From Leptospira harrisiae (GTDB lineage: Bacteria; Spirochaetota; Leptospiria; Leptospirales; Leptospiraceae): a stretch of 64,000 nucleotides of DNA. This document shows, one piece after another, positions 48,909 through 57,910 of this stretch. The stretch spans positions 1,558,501 to 1,622,500 of the forward strand of contig NZ_NPDX01000001.1 in the NCBI RefSeq assembly GCF_002811945.1, read 5' to 3'. Numbering within the stretch: position 1 is the first letter of the stretch; the number at the start of each line of letters is the position of its first letter. The notes under the pieces were generated by a model. That model was not told where the DNA came from. It saw only the letters and a program-made list of their open reading frames with translations, and made no database searches. The translations under genes were made by a program, and so were the position numbers.

Positions 48909-49658
48909 TTATTTTTGAATGTATAAGGCCTTAGGATCGAAGAAAAAATCCATAGGTGTATAATCCAAATAGAGTAAAGACAAAACCGATAAAACAACCG
49001 CACCCACAATCGGGATGAGAAGGTTATCATCCACAAGTCCTTTGGCTGTTGTGTTTGCAAAAAATTCAGTCACACAAGCAGCAATGACTGAAAAGAACAC
49101 AAGATAAATCGGTGTGGAAAGAAATGTTCCTTGGTTATCAAAGATGGCAAGAAAACTTCCTGGTTCAGATTTTGTGATAAGAAAGAGAGCAAGGATGGAA
49201 AATAAAAAAGCGGGAACTAAAAATCCAATAATTCCTTCGAGCGACTTCCCATTATAAAATCTGTGTTTCCCATACTTACTTCCAACAAAGGCGGCAAACG
49301 GGTCCCCTATTACCAAAAACAAAATCGCAAGGATGGCAACTTCGGCAGGAAAAAACAAAACTACAAGGAAGTTGGCAAAAAAGTATGGAACCGTTCCATT
49401 GAATCTTTTTCTTTCCGATTCTTTCATTAAGAACCCAAAGTATTTATAAAAGAAGTTTTCAAAGCCACTATGGTTTAAACGCACTAACTCTAAAATAAAC
49501 AATCCGAAAAGGAAAAGAGCAAGTAAGGTTACAAGGATTGCCCGGGTGGCGTACACAAGTCCGAAGGCATCTTTGAAGGGATCAAAAAATAGAGTCACGG
49601 GGATGATGAGTCCGAGCACATGCCAAATTTTACGAAAAAAATTAAATCCTGAATTCAC
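48909..49658 (-). CDS. CTP-dependent lipid kinase/dolichol-kinase-like membrane protein
   Basis: 249 residues with about seven helices. The conserved loop IGDPFAAFVGSKYGKHRFYNGKSLEG and a VTEFFANTTAKGLVDDNLLIPIVGA end match the SEC59/DGK1 or CDP-alcohol-like family. Relatives phosphorylate dolichol, phytol or diacylglycerol with CTP. The substrate in Leptospira is not known. It follows the STAS gene after 3 bp on the minus strand. Confidence 0.85.
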   Translation of the reverse strand: MNSGFNFFRKIWHVLGLIIPVTLFFDPFKDAFGLVYATRAILVTLLALFLFGLFILELVRLNHSGFENFFYKYFGFLMKESERKRFNGTVPYFFANFLVVLFFPAEVAILAILFLVIGDPFAAFVGSKYGKHRFYNGKSLEGIIGFLVPAFLFSILALFLITKSEPGSFLAIFDNQGTFLSTPIYLVFFSVIAACVTEFFANTTAKGLVDDNLLIPIVGAVVLSVLSLLYLDYTPMDFFFDPKALYIQK

Positions 49659-49661
49659 TGT

Positions 49662-50018
49662 TTACCTACTGGGTCTCGAGGCCATTTTAAATGCTGCCTC
49701 TTCATTGTTTGCTATGGGAAATAAATTACGGACACCCGCCATTAAAAATGCTTGTCTAACACTTAACGGAAGATTGATTAAGATGATTTTGTGTTTGTGG
49801 AGAAATGCTTCTTCACTGAGAGTTTTGAAAGCAATGATCCCTTGTGTGGTCACCATATTCAACTCCTCTAGATCTAAAATGACGGATCCATGTTTTAAGG
49901 AATTGAGTACTGATTTGATACATTTCTCAGAAGTGAAGTTGTTTAGGTTTCCCTGCAATTTGGTCACATACACTGTGTCTATTTTTTCCGTGGAAACTAC
50001 TAAGTCGTCTAGGCTCAT
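49662..50018 (-). CDS. STAS-domain protein (anti-sigma-antagonist type)
   Basis: 118 residues from ATG 50018. The pattern VYVTKLQGNLNNFTSEKC...GSVILDLEELNMVTTQGIIAFKTLSEEAFLHKHKIILINLPLSVRQAFLMAG matches a SpoIIAA-like STAS domain. The usual phosphorylated serine (D-x-SG) is replaced by TTQG: a Thr at the position. The frame is open far upstream to 50384 but that part overlaps the divergent 50092 gene and is not coding. No clear ribosome binding site. Confidence 0.82.
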   Translation of the reverse strand: MSLDDLVVSTEKIDTVYVTKLQGNLNNFTSEKCIKSVLNSLKHGSVILDLEELNMVTTQGIIAFKTLSEEAFLHKHKIILINLPLSVRQAFLMAGVRNLFPIANNEEAAFKMASRPSR

Positions 50019-50091
50019 AAAAATTGCTATTTTTCTTATTTCATTCTTGCACTCTATTGCAAGTAAATAAAACTTTTGGAAGGAGTGGTGT

Positions 50092-50391
50092 TTGAAGGTA
50101 ACTGTTGCCCATTTATACAAAAAACTAGAAGAACTGGACCGGGATGTCGTGGAACTTAAAAAATTAACCGATCGACTTGCCTCGGACAGGGAATATTCTC
50201 CCATCCTCAAAGAAACGTTTTTATCGGAGATGAATAAATTAGAGGACCAAAAATCGGAAATCCTCAAATTGAATATTTCGAGTAGCCAGCCCGTTGCCAA
50301 AAAAACAACAGTCACTTCTGAAAGCAAAACTCCCACTCCTATCCCCACTCCGGAACTTAAAAAACCGGAAAAACCCGTTCGCAAATACTAA
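50092..50391 (+). CDS. Small coiled-coil protein with Pro-rich tail
   Basis: 99 residues, TTG 50092 with AAGGAG 8 bp upstream (50078-50083), so the start is well supported. Residues 1-55 form a helical coiled coil (VAHLYKKLEELDRDVVELKKLTDRL...LSEMNKLEDQKSEIL); the last 35 are Pro/Thr/Lys-rich (TPTPIPTPELKKPEKP). No membrane segment. Unknown. 29 bp upstream of the large lipoprotein gene. Confidence 0.75.
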   Translation: MKVTVAHLYKKLEELDRDVVELKKLTDRLASDREYSPILKETFLSEMNKLEDQKSEILKLNISSSQPVAKKTTVTSESKTPTPIPTPELKKPEKPVRKY

Positions 50392-50420
50392 ACAATACTG
50401 AAAATAGACAAGGAAATCCA

Positions 50421-51938
50421 ATGAATCTAAAAAAATATCTCACTCTGGGTGTTACACTCGGTTTGATACTCATACCAATTTTGAATTGCTCGAAGGATTC
50501 TGAAATCCTGGCGACGTTCGATGGTGGCACAGTAACTCGCAAAGAAATGAACTTTGTGATTGAGGCTTCGAAACGAGGCAATACTGAACCGCAACCAATA
50601 AGTGCCGATATCCAAGCAAAAATTTTAGAGAGTATCGCTTTAGAGAAAATTTTACTCAAAGATGCGATTGCTTCCAAAAAAGTAGCGGAAGCAGATGTTC
50701 AAAAAATTGAATCACTTGTGAACCAATTTTTGAAACTAAACGTATATATGCGTGAATACGTTAAAAACGGTTTAAAAGAAAAACCATTAGAATTTGTAAA
50801 TTTACAACTAGCACTGGTTCGTGGAGAAGATGAAGCTACTAATTTAAAAAATGCAGAAGCTTTGGCCGCAAAACTCAACTCACTTTCAAATAAAGAAATT
50901 GCAGAAGAAATTTCTAAAGTCACAGAAGATATTACAAGAAAACCAATTGCTGGAAAGTTAGAACCTTTCTGCACAAACTGTGCAGAAACTCCTTTAGAAG
51001 ACATTCTCGCTGAAGTAAAAAAAGCAAAAAAGGGAACTTTTATTTCTTATGCAAAAGCTGGTGAAGGAAGGATTGCTTATGTAGTTCGTTCTACCGGAAC
51101 AGAAAAAGTTCATCCTGAAAGACTAAAAAAATATTTTACATCGATTTTTGATGATTTTAAAACCGAAGCCACTGAATACGGAAAAACTCACGAAGATGCA
51201 GAAACAAAAACTTCAGTTGCTTATTTTACAGAAGGTGAATCTGCCGATAAAGCAAACCAGTTTGCCTCACATACAATGAAGGAATATGAACAAGGATTGT
51301 ATCAAAAAGAACTAAAACGCATTACGGAAGAAAGTGGCATTACTGTTGCGAACCTCCCTCGTTTTTCTGGTCCAAATGACATTGATCCTAAAATGTTTAC
51401 TCCTGATTATTCATTGTATTCCGCACGTGATGGAAAAAACTACACTTGGAAAGATTTGACTGCTGACTTTGAAGCCATTCCTAATGTTTTGAAACAAGAA
51501 TACAAAGATGAAAAATCTAAAACTTGGGATATGTTGAATTTATTTCAATCGACGATCCTCCAAGGAAAAATAGCTGAGACTTCTGACCAAGTGCAAGATG
51601 TGGGTTCCGAAATTGGATACATCATGCAAATGGATAAAATGAAAGTTTCGTTGGCATTAAAATCGCTACAAGATGAAATCAAAGCCATTCCTGTTACTGT
51701 GACCGAAGCGCAAATGAGAGATGCTTATGAAGCAGGAAAAATGTACGCTTATGCAGATCCAGATCCTAAAAATCCTCAGAATCGCATTCCTAAGCCTTAT
51801 CCTGCGGTTCGTGAACGAATCAAATCAGAAATGGAAGGTGCACAAAGGAATGCATTTATTGAACAGAAAGTTTCTGGGTTAAAGACTACCTACAACCTAG
51901 TCATTGCTGCTGATCGTTTAAAAGAAGTTACATTATAG
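50421..51938 (+). CDS. Predicted lipoprotein of the PpiC/SurA-like chaperone type
   Basis: 505 residues. Signal LTLGVTLGLILIPILNC, lipobox ILNC, then DSEILATFDGGTVTRKEMNFVIE, which resembles the opening strand and helix of SurA/PrsA-type peptidyl-prolyl isomerase lipoproteins. A central section (ANLKNAEALAAKL...GKLEPFCTNCAETPLEDILAEVKKAKKGTFISYAKAGEGRIAYVVRSTG) looks like a parvulin-type domain, with a nearby CTNC pair. The strength of the match is moderate, so the assignment to folding helper is tentative. Closest neighbours give no functional clue. Confidence 0.7.
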   Translation: MNLKKYLTLGVTLGLILIPILNCSKDSEILATFDGGTVTRKEMNFVIEASKRGNTEPQPISADIQAKILESIALEKILLKDAIASKKVAEADVQKIESLVNQFLKLNVYMREYVKNGLKEKPLEFVNLQLALVRGEDEATNLKNAEALAAKLNSLSNKEIAEEISKVTEDITRKPIAGKLEPFCTNCAETPLEDILAEVKKAKKGTFISYAKAGEGRIAYVVRSTGTEKVHPERLKKYFTSIFDDFKTEATEYGKTHEDAETKTSVAYFTEGESADKANQFASHTMKEYEQGLYQKELKRITEESGITVANLPRFSGPNDIDPKMFTPDYSLYSARDGKNYTWKDLTADFEAIPNVLKQEYKDEKSKTWDMLNLFQSTILQGKIAETSDQVQDVGSEIGYIMQMDKMKVSLALKSLQDEIKAIPVTVTEAQMRDAYEAGKMYAYADPDPKNPQNRIPKPYPAVRERIKSEMEGAQRNAFIEQKVSGLKTTYNLVIAADRLKEVTL

Positions 51939-51955
51939 TCCTTGTAAGATTTGGA

Positions 51956-51990
51956 ATATGGCAAAATTTTTTTATTGAATTTTGCCATAT
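51956..51990. promoter_or_regulatory. 13-bp perfect inverted repeat, operator or terminator
   Basis: ATATGGCAAAATT (51956-51968), 9-nt spacer, AATTTTGCCATAT (51978-51990). It lies between the large lipoprotein stop (51938) and the regulator start (52021). It could terminate the former gene or, since TTGAAT at 51975-51980 and TATTTT at 51997-52002 resemble -35/-10 boxes, serve as the autoregulatory site of the HTH gene. Confidence 0.6.
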
Positions 51991-52020
51991 TTGACATATT
52001 TTGACTGTTAGGGGGGATAA

Positions 52021-52434
52021 ATGAACAATCACATTTACATGCTTCGAAAGAAGAGAGGTATCAAACAGTACGATATGGCAAGGGCGCTGGGAGTTTCTCC
52101 AAGTTACCTATCCAAAATTGAGACTGGAGCCCAAGATCCGACTGAAAAATTTAAGTCATCTTGTGCAAAATATCTCAAAACCTCTGTTGATAAGCTTTTC
52201 AACGAAAGCGCTGTGGAAGACATCTACCCTGAGTTTTCCAATGGATTGAAAAACAAACTTTGGGCAGTCAGACGTGAGTTAGGAATCAAACAATACGATT
52301 TCGCAAAGAAATTGAAAGTTTCCACTCCGTTTTTGTCAAAAGTAGAACTGGGACTTTTGGAACCACCTGAAGATTTTAAGAATCTGGTCTCCAAAGTTCT
52401 AAAAATGGAAAAAAACGAGCTATTTCTCGGCTAA
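52021..52434 (+). CDS. Tandem XRE-family HTH regulator
   Basis: 137 residues made of two XRE-type HTH units: residues 1-62 (MLRKKRGIKQYDMARALGVSPSYLSKIETGAQDPT) and 76-137 (VRRELGIKQYDFAKKLKVSTPFLSKVELGLLEPP). The two copies are clearly duplicated. An excellent ribosome binding site (GGGGGG, 52011-52016) precedes the ATG. Each half probably binds one operator half-site, so a monomer could cover a palindrome. The upstream 13-bp inverted repeat is a plausible target. No ligand domain. Confidence 0.92.
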   Translation: MNNHIYMLRKKRGIKQYDMARALGVSPSYLSKIETGAQDPTEKFKSSCAKYLKTSVDKLFNESAVEDIYPEFSNGLKNKLWAVRRELGIKQYDFAKKLKVSTPFLSKVELGLLEPPEDFKNLVSKVLKMEKNELFLG

Positions 52435-52447
52435 TTTGAAAATCACC

Positions 52448-52475
52448 AAAGCAAGGTGTCAAAGCCTTGCTTTTT
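52448..52475 (+). terminator. Intrinsic terminator of the tandem-HTH gene
   Basis: AAAGCAAGG (52448-52456), 8-nt loop, CCTTGCTTT (52465-52473), then TTC. Nine-bp stem. Confidence 0.85.
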
Positions 52476-52533
52476 CTCAATCTTCTACAAAAAGATTTTG
52501 TCACATAATTCCTTATACATTCAATAGTCTCTG

Positions 52534-54120
52534 ATGAAAGAGAGACAAGTGGAACATCAAGATGGCTGGGCCAGTCGTATCGGTTTGATTTTGGCTGTGG
52601 CAAGTGGTGCCATTGGTCTTGGAAATTTTTTGCGATTTCCTGGGCAAGCTGTACAAAATGGTGGCGGTGCCTTTATGGTTCCTTATATCACAAGTTTCCT
52701 GATTCTTGGAATTCCTGTTTGTTTGGCGGAATGGACCATGGGTCGGATGGGTGGCAAACATGGACATAGCACACCATTTATCTTTCGAGAATATTTAAAA
52801 GGATTCCCACTGAAACTTTCAGGAACCATTGGCGTGATGATTCCTGTCATGATTTATGTGTATTATGTTTTTATTGAATCCTGGTGTTTAGCGTATGCTT
52901 ATTACTTTCTTACAGGCCAAATGTCGCTCACAGGTTCCACTCAGGATGAAATGACAAAACAAGCCTCTACTTTCTTTTTGCATCTAACTGGTGCCGAGGG
53001 CAATGGGGCCAGTTTCCAATCTCCGATCATTGTATTTTTTTTACTCTGTGTTTTGTTTAACTTTTTACTAGTCTATCGTGGCCTTTCCAAAGGCCTTGAA
53101 GCTTTTGCTAAAATTGCCATGCCACTAATGGGAATTTGTGCTACGATCATTCTTGTTCGTGTATTAACAATTCCCGGAATTGAATCGGGTCTTGCTGTTA
53201 TGTGGAACCCTGATTGGTCTAAACTGACCCAACCTAAAGTATGGATCAGTGCCGCAGGACAGATTTTCTTTTCCTTATCCACTGGTTTTGGAATTGCCCT
53301 AGTGTTTTCTAGTTTTTTAAAGAAAAAAGACGATGTGGTTTTATCTAGCCTTTCTTCTGCATCCTTAAATGAATTCGCAGAAGTAGTGTTTGGTGGGATG
53401 ATTACCATTCCCGTTGCGTTTTTATTTTTGGGAATGCAGGCCACTTCTTTTGGTACCTTTGGGATGGGGTTTATCGCTTTACCTTCTGTATTTGGAATGA
53501 TGCCAGGAGGAGCATTTTTTGGTGGCTTGTGGTTTTTGGTCTTATTCCTTGCTGCGATTACTTCATCTGTTACCATGTTACAACCGGGTATTTTATTTTT
53601 AGAGGAAGGTTTTCATGTTAGTCGTAGAAAATCTTCTTTAATTTTATTTCTTTTTACTTTTTGTCTTTGCCTTCCTATCATATACTTTAATAAAGATTTT
53701 GCGGCTCTTGATATCGCCGATTTTTATATCGGAACCATCATGATATATATTCTGGCATCCATTCAAATTTTTATTTTTGTTTTTAAAATTGGAGTGGAAA
53801 ACGGTGTTAAAGATGCGAGTGAAGGTAGTCTTATTCCCTTCCCTAAATCAATTCAGTTTGTATTGAAATACATCACCCCGTGGTTTTTGCTTTTTATCTT
53901 TGTTTCTTTTTGTTATATGAACTTACCTGAATATTTAGACAAAATGAATCCGGAGGTGATGGGTTCACTTGCTGAAATTAAAGGGGAAAGTGTAGAAGAT
54001 GCAAAAACAAAAGCCATTGTGGCTCGGTCAGTAGTAATTGGACTTATTTTGATTTATGGTTTTATTTATTTTTTAGTATCAAAAGCATTAGATCACAAAA
54101 AGGAAAAGGTGATCACATGA
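52534..54120 (+). CDS. Neurotransmitter:sodium symporter (NSS)-family transporter
   Basis: 528 residues with about 12 helices. The first helix [41 protein letters not shown] carries the NSS signature (GNxxRFP, GGGAF). The family moves amino acids or similar solutes with sodium; bacterial examples include LeuT and MetP. The substrate is not evident. It is followed by a 4-bp overlap with a 38-aa one-helix gene, a combination seen in MetPS-type methionine transporters. Confidence 0.95.
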   Translation: MKERQVEHQDGWASRIGLILAVASGAIGLGNFLRFPGQAVQNGGGAFMVPYITSFLILGIPVCLAEWTMGRMGGKHGHSTPFIFREYLKGFPLKLSGTIGVMIPVMIYVYYVFIESWCLAYAYYFLTGQMSLTGSTQDEMTKQASTFFLHLTGAEGNGASFQSPIIVFFLLCVLFNFLLVYRGLSKGLEAFAKIAMPLMGICATIILVRVLTIPGIESGLAVMWNPDWSKLTQPKVWISAAGQIFFSLSTGFGIALVFSSFLKKKDDVVLSSLSSASLNEFAEVVFGGMITIPVAFLFLGMQATSFGTFGMGFIALPSVFGMMPGGAFFGGLWFLVLFLAAITSSVTMLQPGILFLEEGFHVSRRKSSLILFLFTFCLCLPIIYFNKDFAALDIADFYIGTIMIYILASIQIFIFVFKIGVENGVKDASEGSLIPFPKSIQFVLKYITPWFLLFIFVSFCYMNLPEYLDKMNPEVMGSLAEIKGESVEDAKTKAIVARSVVIGLILIYGFIYFLVSKALDHKKEKVIT

Positions 54121-54233
54121 GTCCATCTGGAGAACTTAATTGGCAAGGAATCCTGATAATGACCGTCTCTCTTGTTTCTGTAATCAGTTTGACTGTTCTT
54201 TGTATTATTCTTCTTTTTCGCAATAGGCATTAA
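54117..54233 (+). CDS. Small one-helix partner of the NSS transporter (MetS-like)
   Basis: 38 residues, ATG 54117 overlapping the transporter stop (ATGA). The sequence begins [17 protein letters not shown] and continues with one hydrophobic helix ([14 protein letters not shown]) and a basic end RNRH. In Corynebacterium, MetP of the NSS family requires the tiny membrane protein MetS. Position, overlap, size and topology match; sequence similarity cannot be judged by eye. It is followed 3 bp later by the helicase gene. Confidence 0.78.
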   Translation: MSPSGELNWQGILIMTVSLVSVISLTVLCIILLFRNRH

Positions 54234-54236
54234 CGT

Positions 54237-56225
54237 TTGGACGTACAATCTGTTTTTACAACCAAACTTCCAAAACTTTGGAAGGATTATGAAGTTAGAA
54301 AAGAACAAATGGATATGTCCACGTCCATTGAATCTGCATTTAACACCGGATCCAATTGGGTGATTGAAGCTGGAACGGGAGTTGGAAAGTCCCTAGCTTA
54401 TTTAATTCCCAGTGCCCTATTCTCTTTAGAAAATGAATGTACGGTTGTGGTTTCAACGGAGACAAAAGCTTTACAAGACCAATTACTGTATAAAGACATC
54501 CCTCTAGTTTCGGAGGCACTGGGTGTTCCTGTGAATGCTATGGTTGCCCTTGGGGCAAGTAACTATCTTTGTAAACGGAAATACGGTCGAGTGATGGAAA
54601 GGGGAGATTTTGGCCCAGAAATGGAAACCTCCCTTCCTTACTTTGTGAATTGGGAAAAACAAACCGCTACAGGAATCCGAGCAGAATATGACGGTTATTT
54701 ATCAAATGCATTTTGGAATTCTGTGTCCCGTGAGTCTGACAACTGTTTGGGGAGAAATTGTCCAAACTTTAGTTCTTCTTATTATTTTTTGGAAAAGGAA
54801 AAATGGAAGAAAGCAAATATCCTAATTGTCAACCATCACTTACTGGCAAGTCATTTGGCAGGAGATTTCAAACTCCTTCCCCCGTTTTCTCAGCTCGTCA
54901 TTGATGAAGCCCATGCTTTTCCTGAAATTGTAGGAAAGGCATTTGGATCAGAGATTCGTTATGATTTACTGATGAATCTTCTCCATTATCTTTATTTTCC
55001 TGAAAAAAGGACGGGGTTAGTTTTAAAACTGAAAAACGGGGAAAAAATCATGAAGTCGGTCGAGGCTTCCATTGGTTATGCGAATGATTTTTTTCGTATC
55101 TTACTTTCAGCCATTCCTCTCCAATTCAATCAGTTTTCTACACGTCATACCGAACGAATTAAACTCGATAATGGGGCATTGGAAGACACCCTATCTGATT
55201 TAGCTTCACAACTGGAAGGATTGTTATCTAAATACAAAAAAGACAGCGAGGATTTGGAGGAGAAGGAAATTGCCCTTGGCTTAGAGATGGTTTCCGGAAA
55301 CCTAAAAAAGGCCTCTTCTTTCTTAAATGACTTTCGATTGAAAACCAATCCCAATTTAGTGTTTTGGATTGAACCACCGCCACAGTCGGCAAAGGATCCT
55401 TTTTATTATTTATTCTCCCAACCGAAAAATACCGACGAAATTCTAGCAACTACACTTTTTCCTAATATGGATTCAGTGGTGATGACCTCAGCCACACTCT
55501 CTCCAACAGCAGGGAATTTTCAGTACTTTTTAAAAGAAGTGGGAACAACGGAGGTCAAAACCAAAACATTGGCTTCCCCATTTGCATACAACACACATTC
55601 CCTACTCTTTGTACCAAAACAAGTGGCAGATCCGGTTCAGGATCCCAGACGAAATAAATCTGATCTTTCTTATTGGATCACAAGGCTTCTCAAACTTTCC
55701 GAAGGAGACGCATTTGTCCTCTTTACTTCCAACAAACTTTTGTCAGAACTTTATGAAGAGTTAAGGCATCAGGTTCCCTATCCTATTTTCTCCCAAACAG
55801 AAATTGGCCCGATTGCCGCCAAACGAGAGTTTCTTGCTAATGAAAAGAGTGTTCTTTTTGGAGTGTCTAGTTTTTGGCAAGGTGTGGATATTAAAGGTGA
55901 TAAACTTAGAAATGTGATAGTGACAAAACTTCCTTTCCAAGTACCTACAGAGCCGGTCTTACAAGCAAAGATGGAAGATATGGAACGCAAAGGAAAAAGT
56001 CCATTTTGGGAAATGCAGGTTCCAAAAACTTGTTTGTTACTACGACAAGGATTTGGAAGACTCATCCGCTCCCAGTCGGATACGGGAATGGTGAGTATTC
56101 TCGACCCTCGTGTTCATACAAAATCGTATGGAAAAAACGTCTTGCAAAGTCTTCCAAAGGGAGTTCCTCTCATAACGGAATTTAACGAATTGGAAAGAAA
56201 ATTCCAACTTTTGCCGAAGTCTTAA
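54237..56225 (+). CDS. DinG-family helicase with one Fe-S cysteine missing
   Basis: 662 residues, TTG start 3 bp after the small gene. Superfamily 2 (XPD/DinG) motifs: Walker A AGTGVGKS (about 45-52), DEAH box IDEAHAF (about 222-228), and the C-terminal QGVDIKGDKL and GFGRLIRS. Of the four Fe-S cysteines of DinG, three are in place (Cys112, Cys170, Cys175) but the fourth position, six residues after Cys175, is Ser181 (CPNFSSS). A complete cluster is therefore doubtful. No exonuclease domain. DinG enzymes unwind DNA or R-loops. Confidence 0.9.
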   Translation: MDVQSVFTTKLPKLWKDYEVRKEQMDMSTSIESAFNTGSNWVIEAGTGVGKSLAYLIPSALFSLENECTVVVSTETKALQDQLLYKDIPLVSEALGVPVNAMVALGASNYLCKRKYGRVMERGDFGPEMETSLPYFVNWEKQTATGIRAEYDGYLSNAFWNSVSRESDNCLGRNCPNFSSSYYFLEKEKWKKANILIVNHHLLASHLAGDFKLLPPFSQLVIDEAHAFPEIVGKAFGSEIRYDLLMNLLHYLYFPEKRTGLVLKLKNGEKIMKSVEASIGYANDFFRILLSAIPLQFNQFSTRHTERIKLDNGALEDTLSDLASQLEGLLSKYKKDSEDLEEKEIALGLEMVSGNLKKASSFLNDFRLKTNPNLVFWIEPPPQSAKDPFYYLFSQPKNTDEILATTLFPNMDSVVMTSATLSPTAGNFQYFLKEVGTTEVKTKTLASPFAYNTHSLLFVPKQVADPVQDPRRNKSDLSYWITRLLKLSEGDAFVLFTSNKLLSELYEELRHQVPYPIFSQTEIGPIAAKREFLANEKSVLFGVSSFWQGVDIKGDKLRNVIVTKLPFQVPTEPVLQAKMEDMERKGKSPFWEMQVPKTCLLLRQGFGRLIRSQSDTGMVSILDPRVHTKSYGKNVLQSLPKGVPLITEFNELERKFQLLPKS

Positions 56226-56227
56226 TT

Positions 56228-57085
56228 ATGAAACGAATCTACCTTTTTTTGATCTTTTTAGTCTGTTTTTCACTTGGATCAAAACCCATTGAAGATAAGG
56301 ATATTTATTCATCTGTTGTCAATTGGTCAGACCTTGTTGTTAGTTCTTCAGTTAAGGAGACCATTCCCAAAATTGTATTTGAAGAAGAAGATCCTGAGTT
56401 TTCGGGAAAAAATACAGCCACAAGCCAAGGCAAAGCCCACTCCATGGCACGGAAAAAAGCCAGGGAAAAACTTCGAGTTCGTCTCAGCCAACGATTAGAG
56501 TCAATGTTATTTAACGCAGATTATACTGTGTATGAATATACCCAAGTGAACCAACAAGCAAGACTTCGACTCAATTCCTATATCGGTTCAGAAAAAGAAG
56601 AATACGATTTTCAATTTGTAAAAAATGTTTTAGAAGCAAAGGCCAGTTTACCACTGAAAGGTAAGGATGGGATCCTTGCCCATATACCTTTTGAATATGG
56701 AACAGAATCTGTTCCAGAATTTAGTGAAGAAGTTGTACCAGTTGAATTCTCTGGTCTTGTGGTCGATGCACGCCATCTCAATTTAAAACGTGCCCTATTC
56801 CCAAAAATTCAGACAGACCGAGGTCTAGACATTTATTCTCCTCTCTATGTAAAAGAGGCGTATGCAATAGAAACTGGTTACATTGTGTATAAAGAAGAAC
56901 AATCAGGGAAAGGAATCGAAGCTAAGGTAGGGAAAAATCCTTATTTTGTTTTGGCGCTTGCCACCGCAGGAAAAAACCAAACTGATTTAGTGATCCCAAC
57001 GGATGAGGCGGCCAAGTTACTAAGCCACCCCGAAGCTAGGAAAAATCTTACACGTTGCAGAGTTTTGATTTTAGTTTCTCAGTAA
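56228..57085 (+). CDS. Secreted LPP20-like protein of unknown function
   Basis: 285 residues. Signal peptide MKRIYLFLIFLVCFSLGS. The centre contains ATSQGKAHSMARKKAREKLRVRLSQRLESML, and the later part GLVVDARHLNLKRALFPKIQTDRGLDIYSP resembles the GIVIDARGLGVRPALSPRI-like stretch known from LPP20/FlgP-type proteins of flagellated bacteria. The cysteine does not form a normal lipobox. The 3' end overlaps by 38 bp the convergent TPR-like gene. The role is not known; a link to motility is only suggested by the family. Confidence 0.72.
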   Translation: MKRIYLFLIFLVCFSLGSKPIEDKDIYSSVVNWSDLVVSSSVKETIPKIVFEEEDPEFSGKNTATSQGKAHSMARKKAREKLRVRLSQRLESMLFNADYTVYEYTQVNQQARLRLNSYIGSEKEEYDFQFVKNVLEAKASLPLKGKDGILAHIPFEYGTESVPEFSEEVVPVEFSGLVVDARHLNLKRALFPKIQTDRGLDIYSPLYVKEAYAIETGYIVYKEEQSGKGIEAKVGKNPYFVLALATAGKNQTDLVIPTDEAAKLLSHPEARKNLTRCRVLILVSQ

Positions 57086-57851
57086 GTGATAAAAACATTT
57101 TTTCTGCTTTTACATAATCACCATGGAAGAGATAAGCAAAACCCATATCTTCTAAATCTTTATGTGGCAAAGAACTAGTTTTGGCTTCTAACTCTCCAAT
57201 TTTTTTATATACTGAATCATACATTTTACGTTTTTCTTCAAAACTTGGTAGATTCAATTTTCCTGGAATGTTATCAAAAATCAGATTTGCTTCTTTGTGA
57301 CGATCCAAAAAGAGAAGTGCCATACCCACAAGTTTATGGATATCAGAATCATTTAACAATTTCATATTGTCGCGAAAAACTTTGATCACTTCATCATATC
57401 TTTTCAAATAATATGTTGAGATTAGTTCTTCTTTGACAAATGAGTTGTCGTTCCATTGTTTTTTATATCTTCCTATGATGGATTTTGCGTCTTCATAAGC
57501 TTCTGCTCTGAAGTAGATTTTAATTGCAGTTTGAATGATTGAAAAACAAAGTGCGTTGGTCTGTGTTGCAAAATATAGGTTTAGATTATTACATGCTTCA
57601 GTAGTTTTACCAAGTTCATGGTTTTGGATTGCATCAACAAGAGGAGCAAGGTTTGATATTCCTTTTGGTGCTGCGATGGTCACTCTTCCTGTCAGTTCAT
57701 ACAAAGCCAAATAACCAAGATGTTGGATATAAAAGTTCTCTGGATGACGTTTTGCAAGAACAACGACATCTTCGTTTGATCCTACCTCATATAGATCCCA
57801 AGCTTCCTTCTCTATCGATGTGTTTAAAACTTGGGTTGCTTGTTGTGCCAT
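57048..57851 (-). CDS. TPR-like repeat protein
   Basis: 267 residues with AGAGG before ATG. Amphipathic helix pairs run through the protein (AWDLYEVGSNEDVVVLAKRHPENFYIQHLGYLALYELTG; AYEDAKSIIGRYKKQWNDNSFVKEELISTYYLKRYDEVIKVF; DMGFAYLFHGDYVKAEKMFLSLTEKL), typical of tetratricopeptide folds with degenerate repeats. No signal peptide or catalytic domain. It overlaps the convergent gene at its 3' end. Function unknown, probably protein binding. Confidence 0.8.
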   Translation of the reverse strand: MAQQATQVLNTSIEKEAWDLYEVGSNEDVVVLAKRHPENFYIQHLGYLALYELTGRVTIAAPKGISNLAPLVDAIQNHELGKTTEACNNLNLYFATQTNALCFSIIQTAIKIYFRAEAYEDAKSIIGRYKKQWNDNSFVKEELISTYYLKRYDEVIKVFRDNMKLLNDSDIHKLVGMALLFLDRHKEANLIFDNIPGKLNLPSFEEKRKMYDSVYKKIGELEAKTSSLPHKDLEDMGFAYLFHGDYVKAEKMFLSLTEKLKSKLCNV

Positions 57852-57910
57852 AAGGTTCCTCTCTTTCTATAAAAAGATCGGTTTGTGCACAAAATTTCCT
57901 TTAAGAAAAA

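Noticed and set aside
50019..50384. N-terminal extension of the STAS gene frame
   Set aside because: It is antisense to the well-supported 50092 gene and lacks the domain pattern.
53073..53576. 167-codon frame antisense to the NSS transporter
   Set aside because: Low-complexity translation produced by the membrane-protein codons on the opposite strand.
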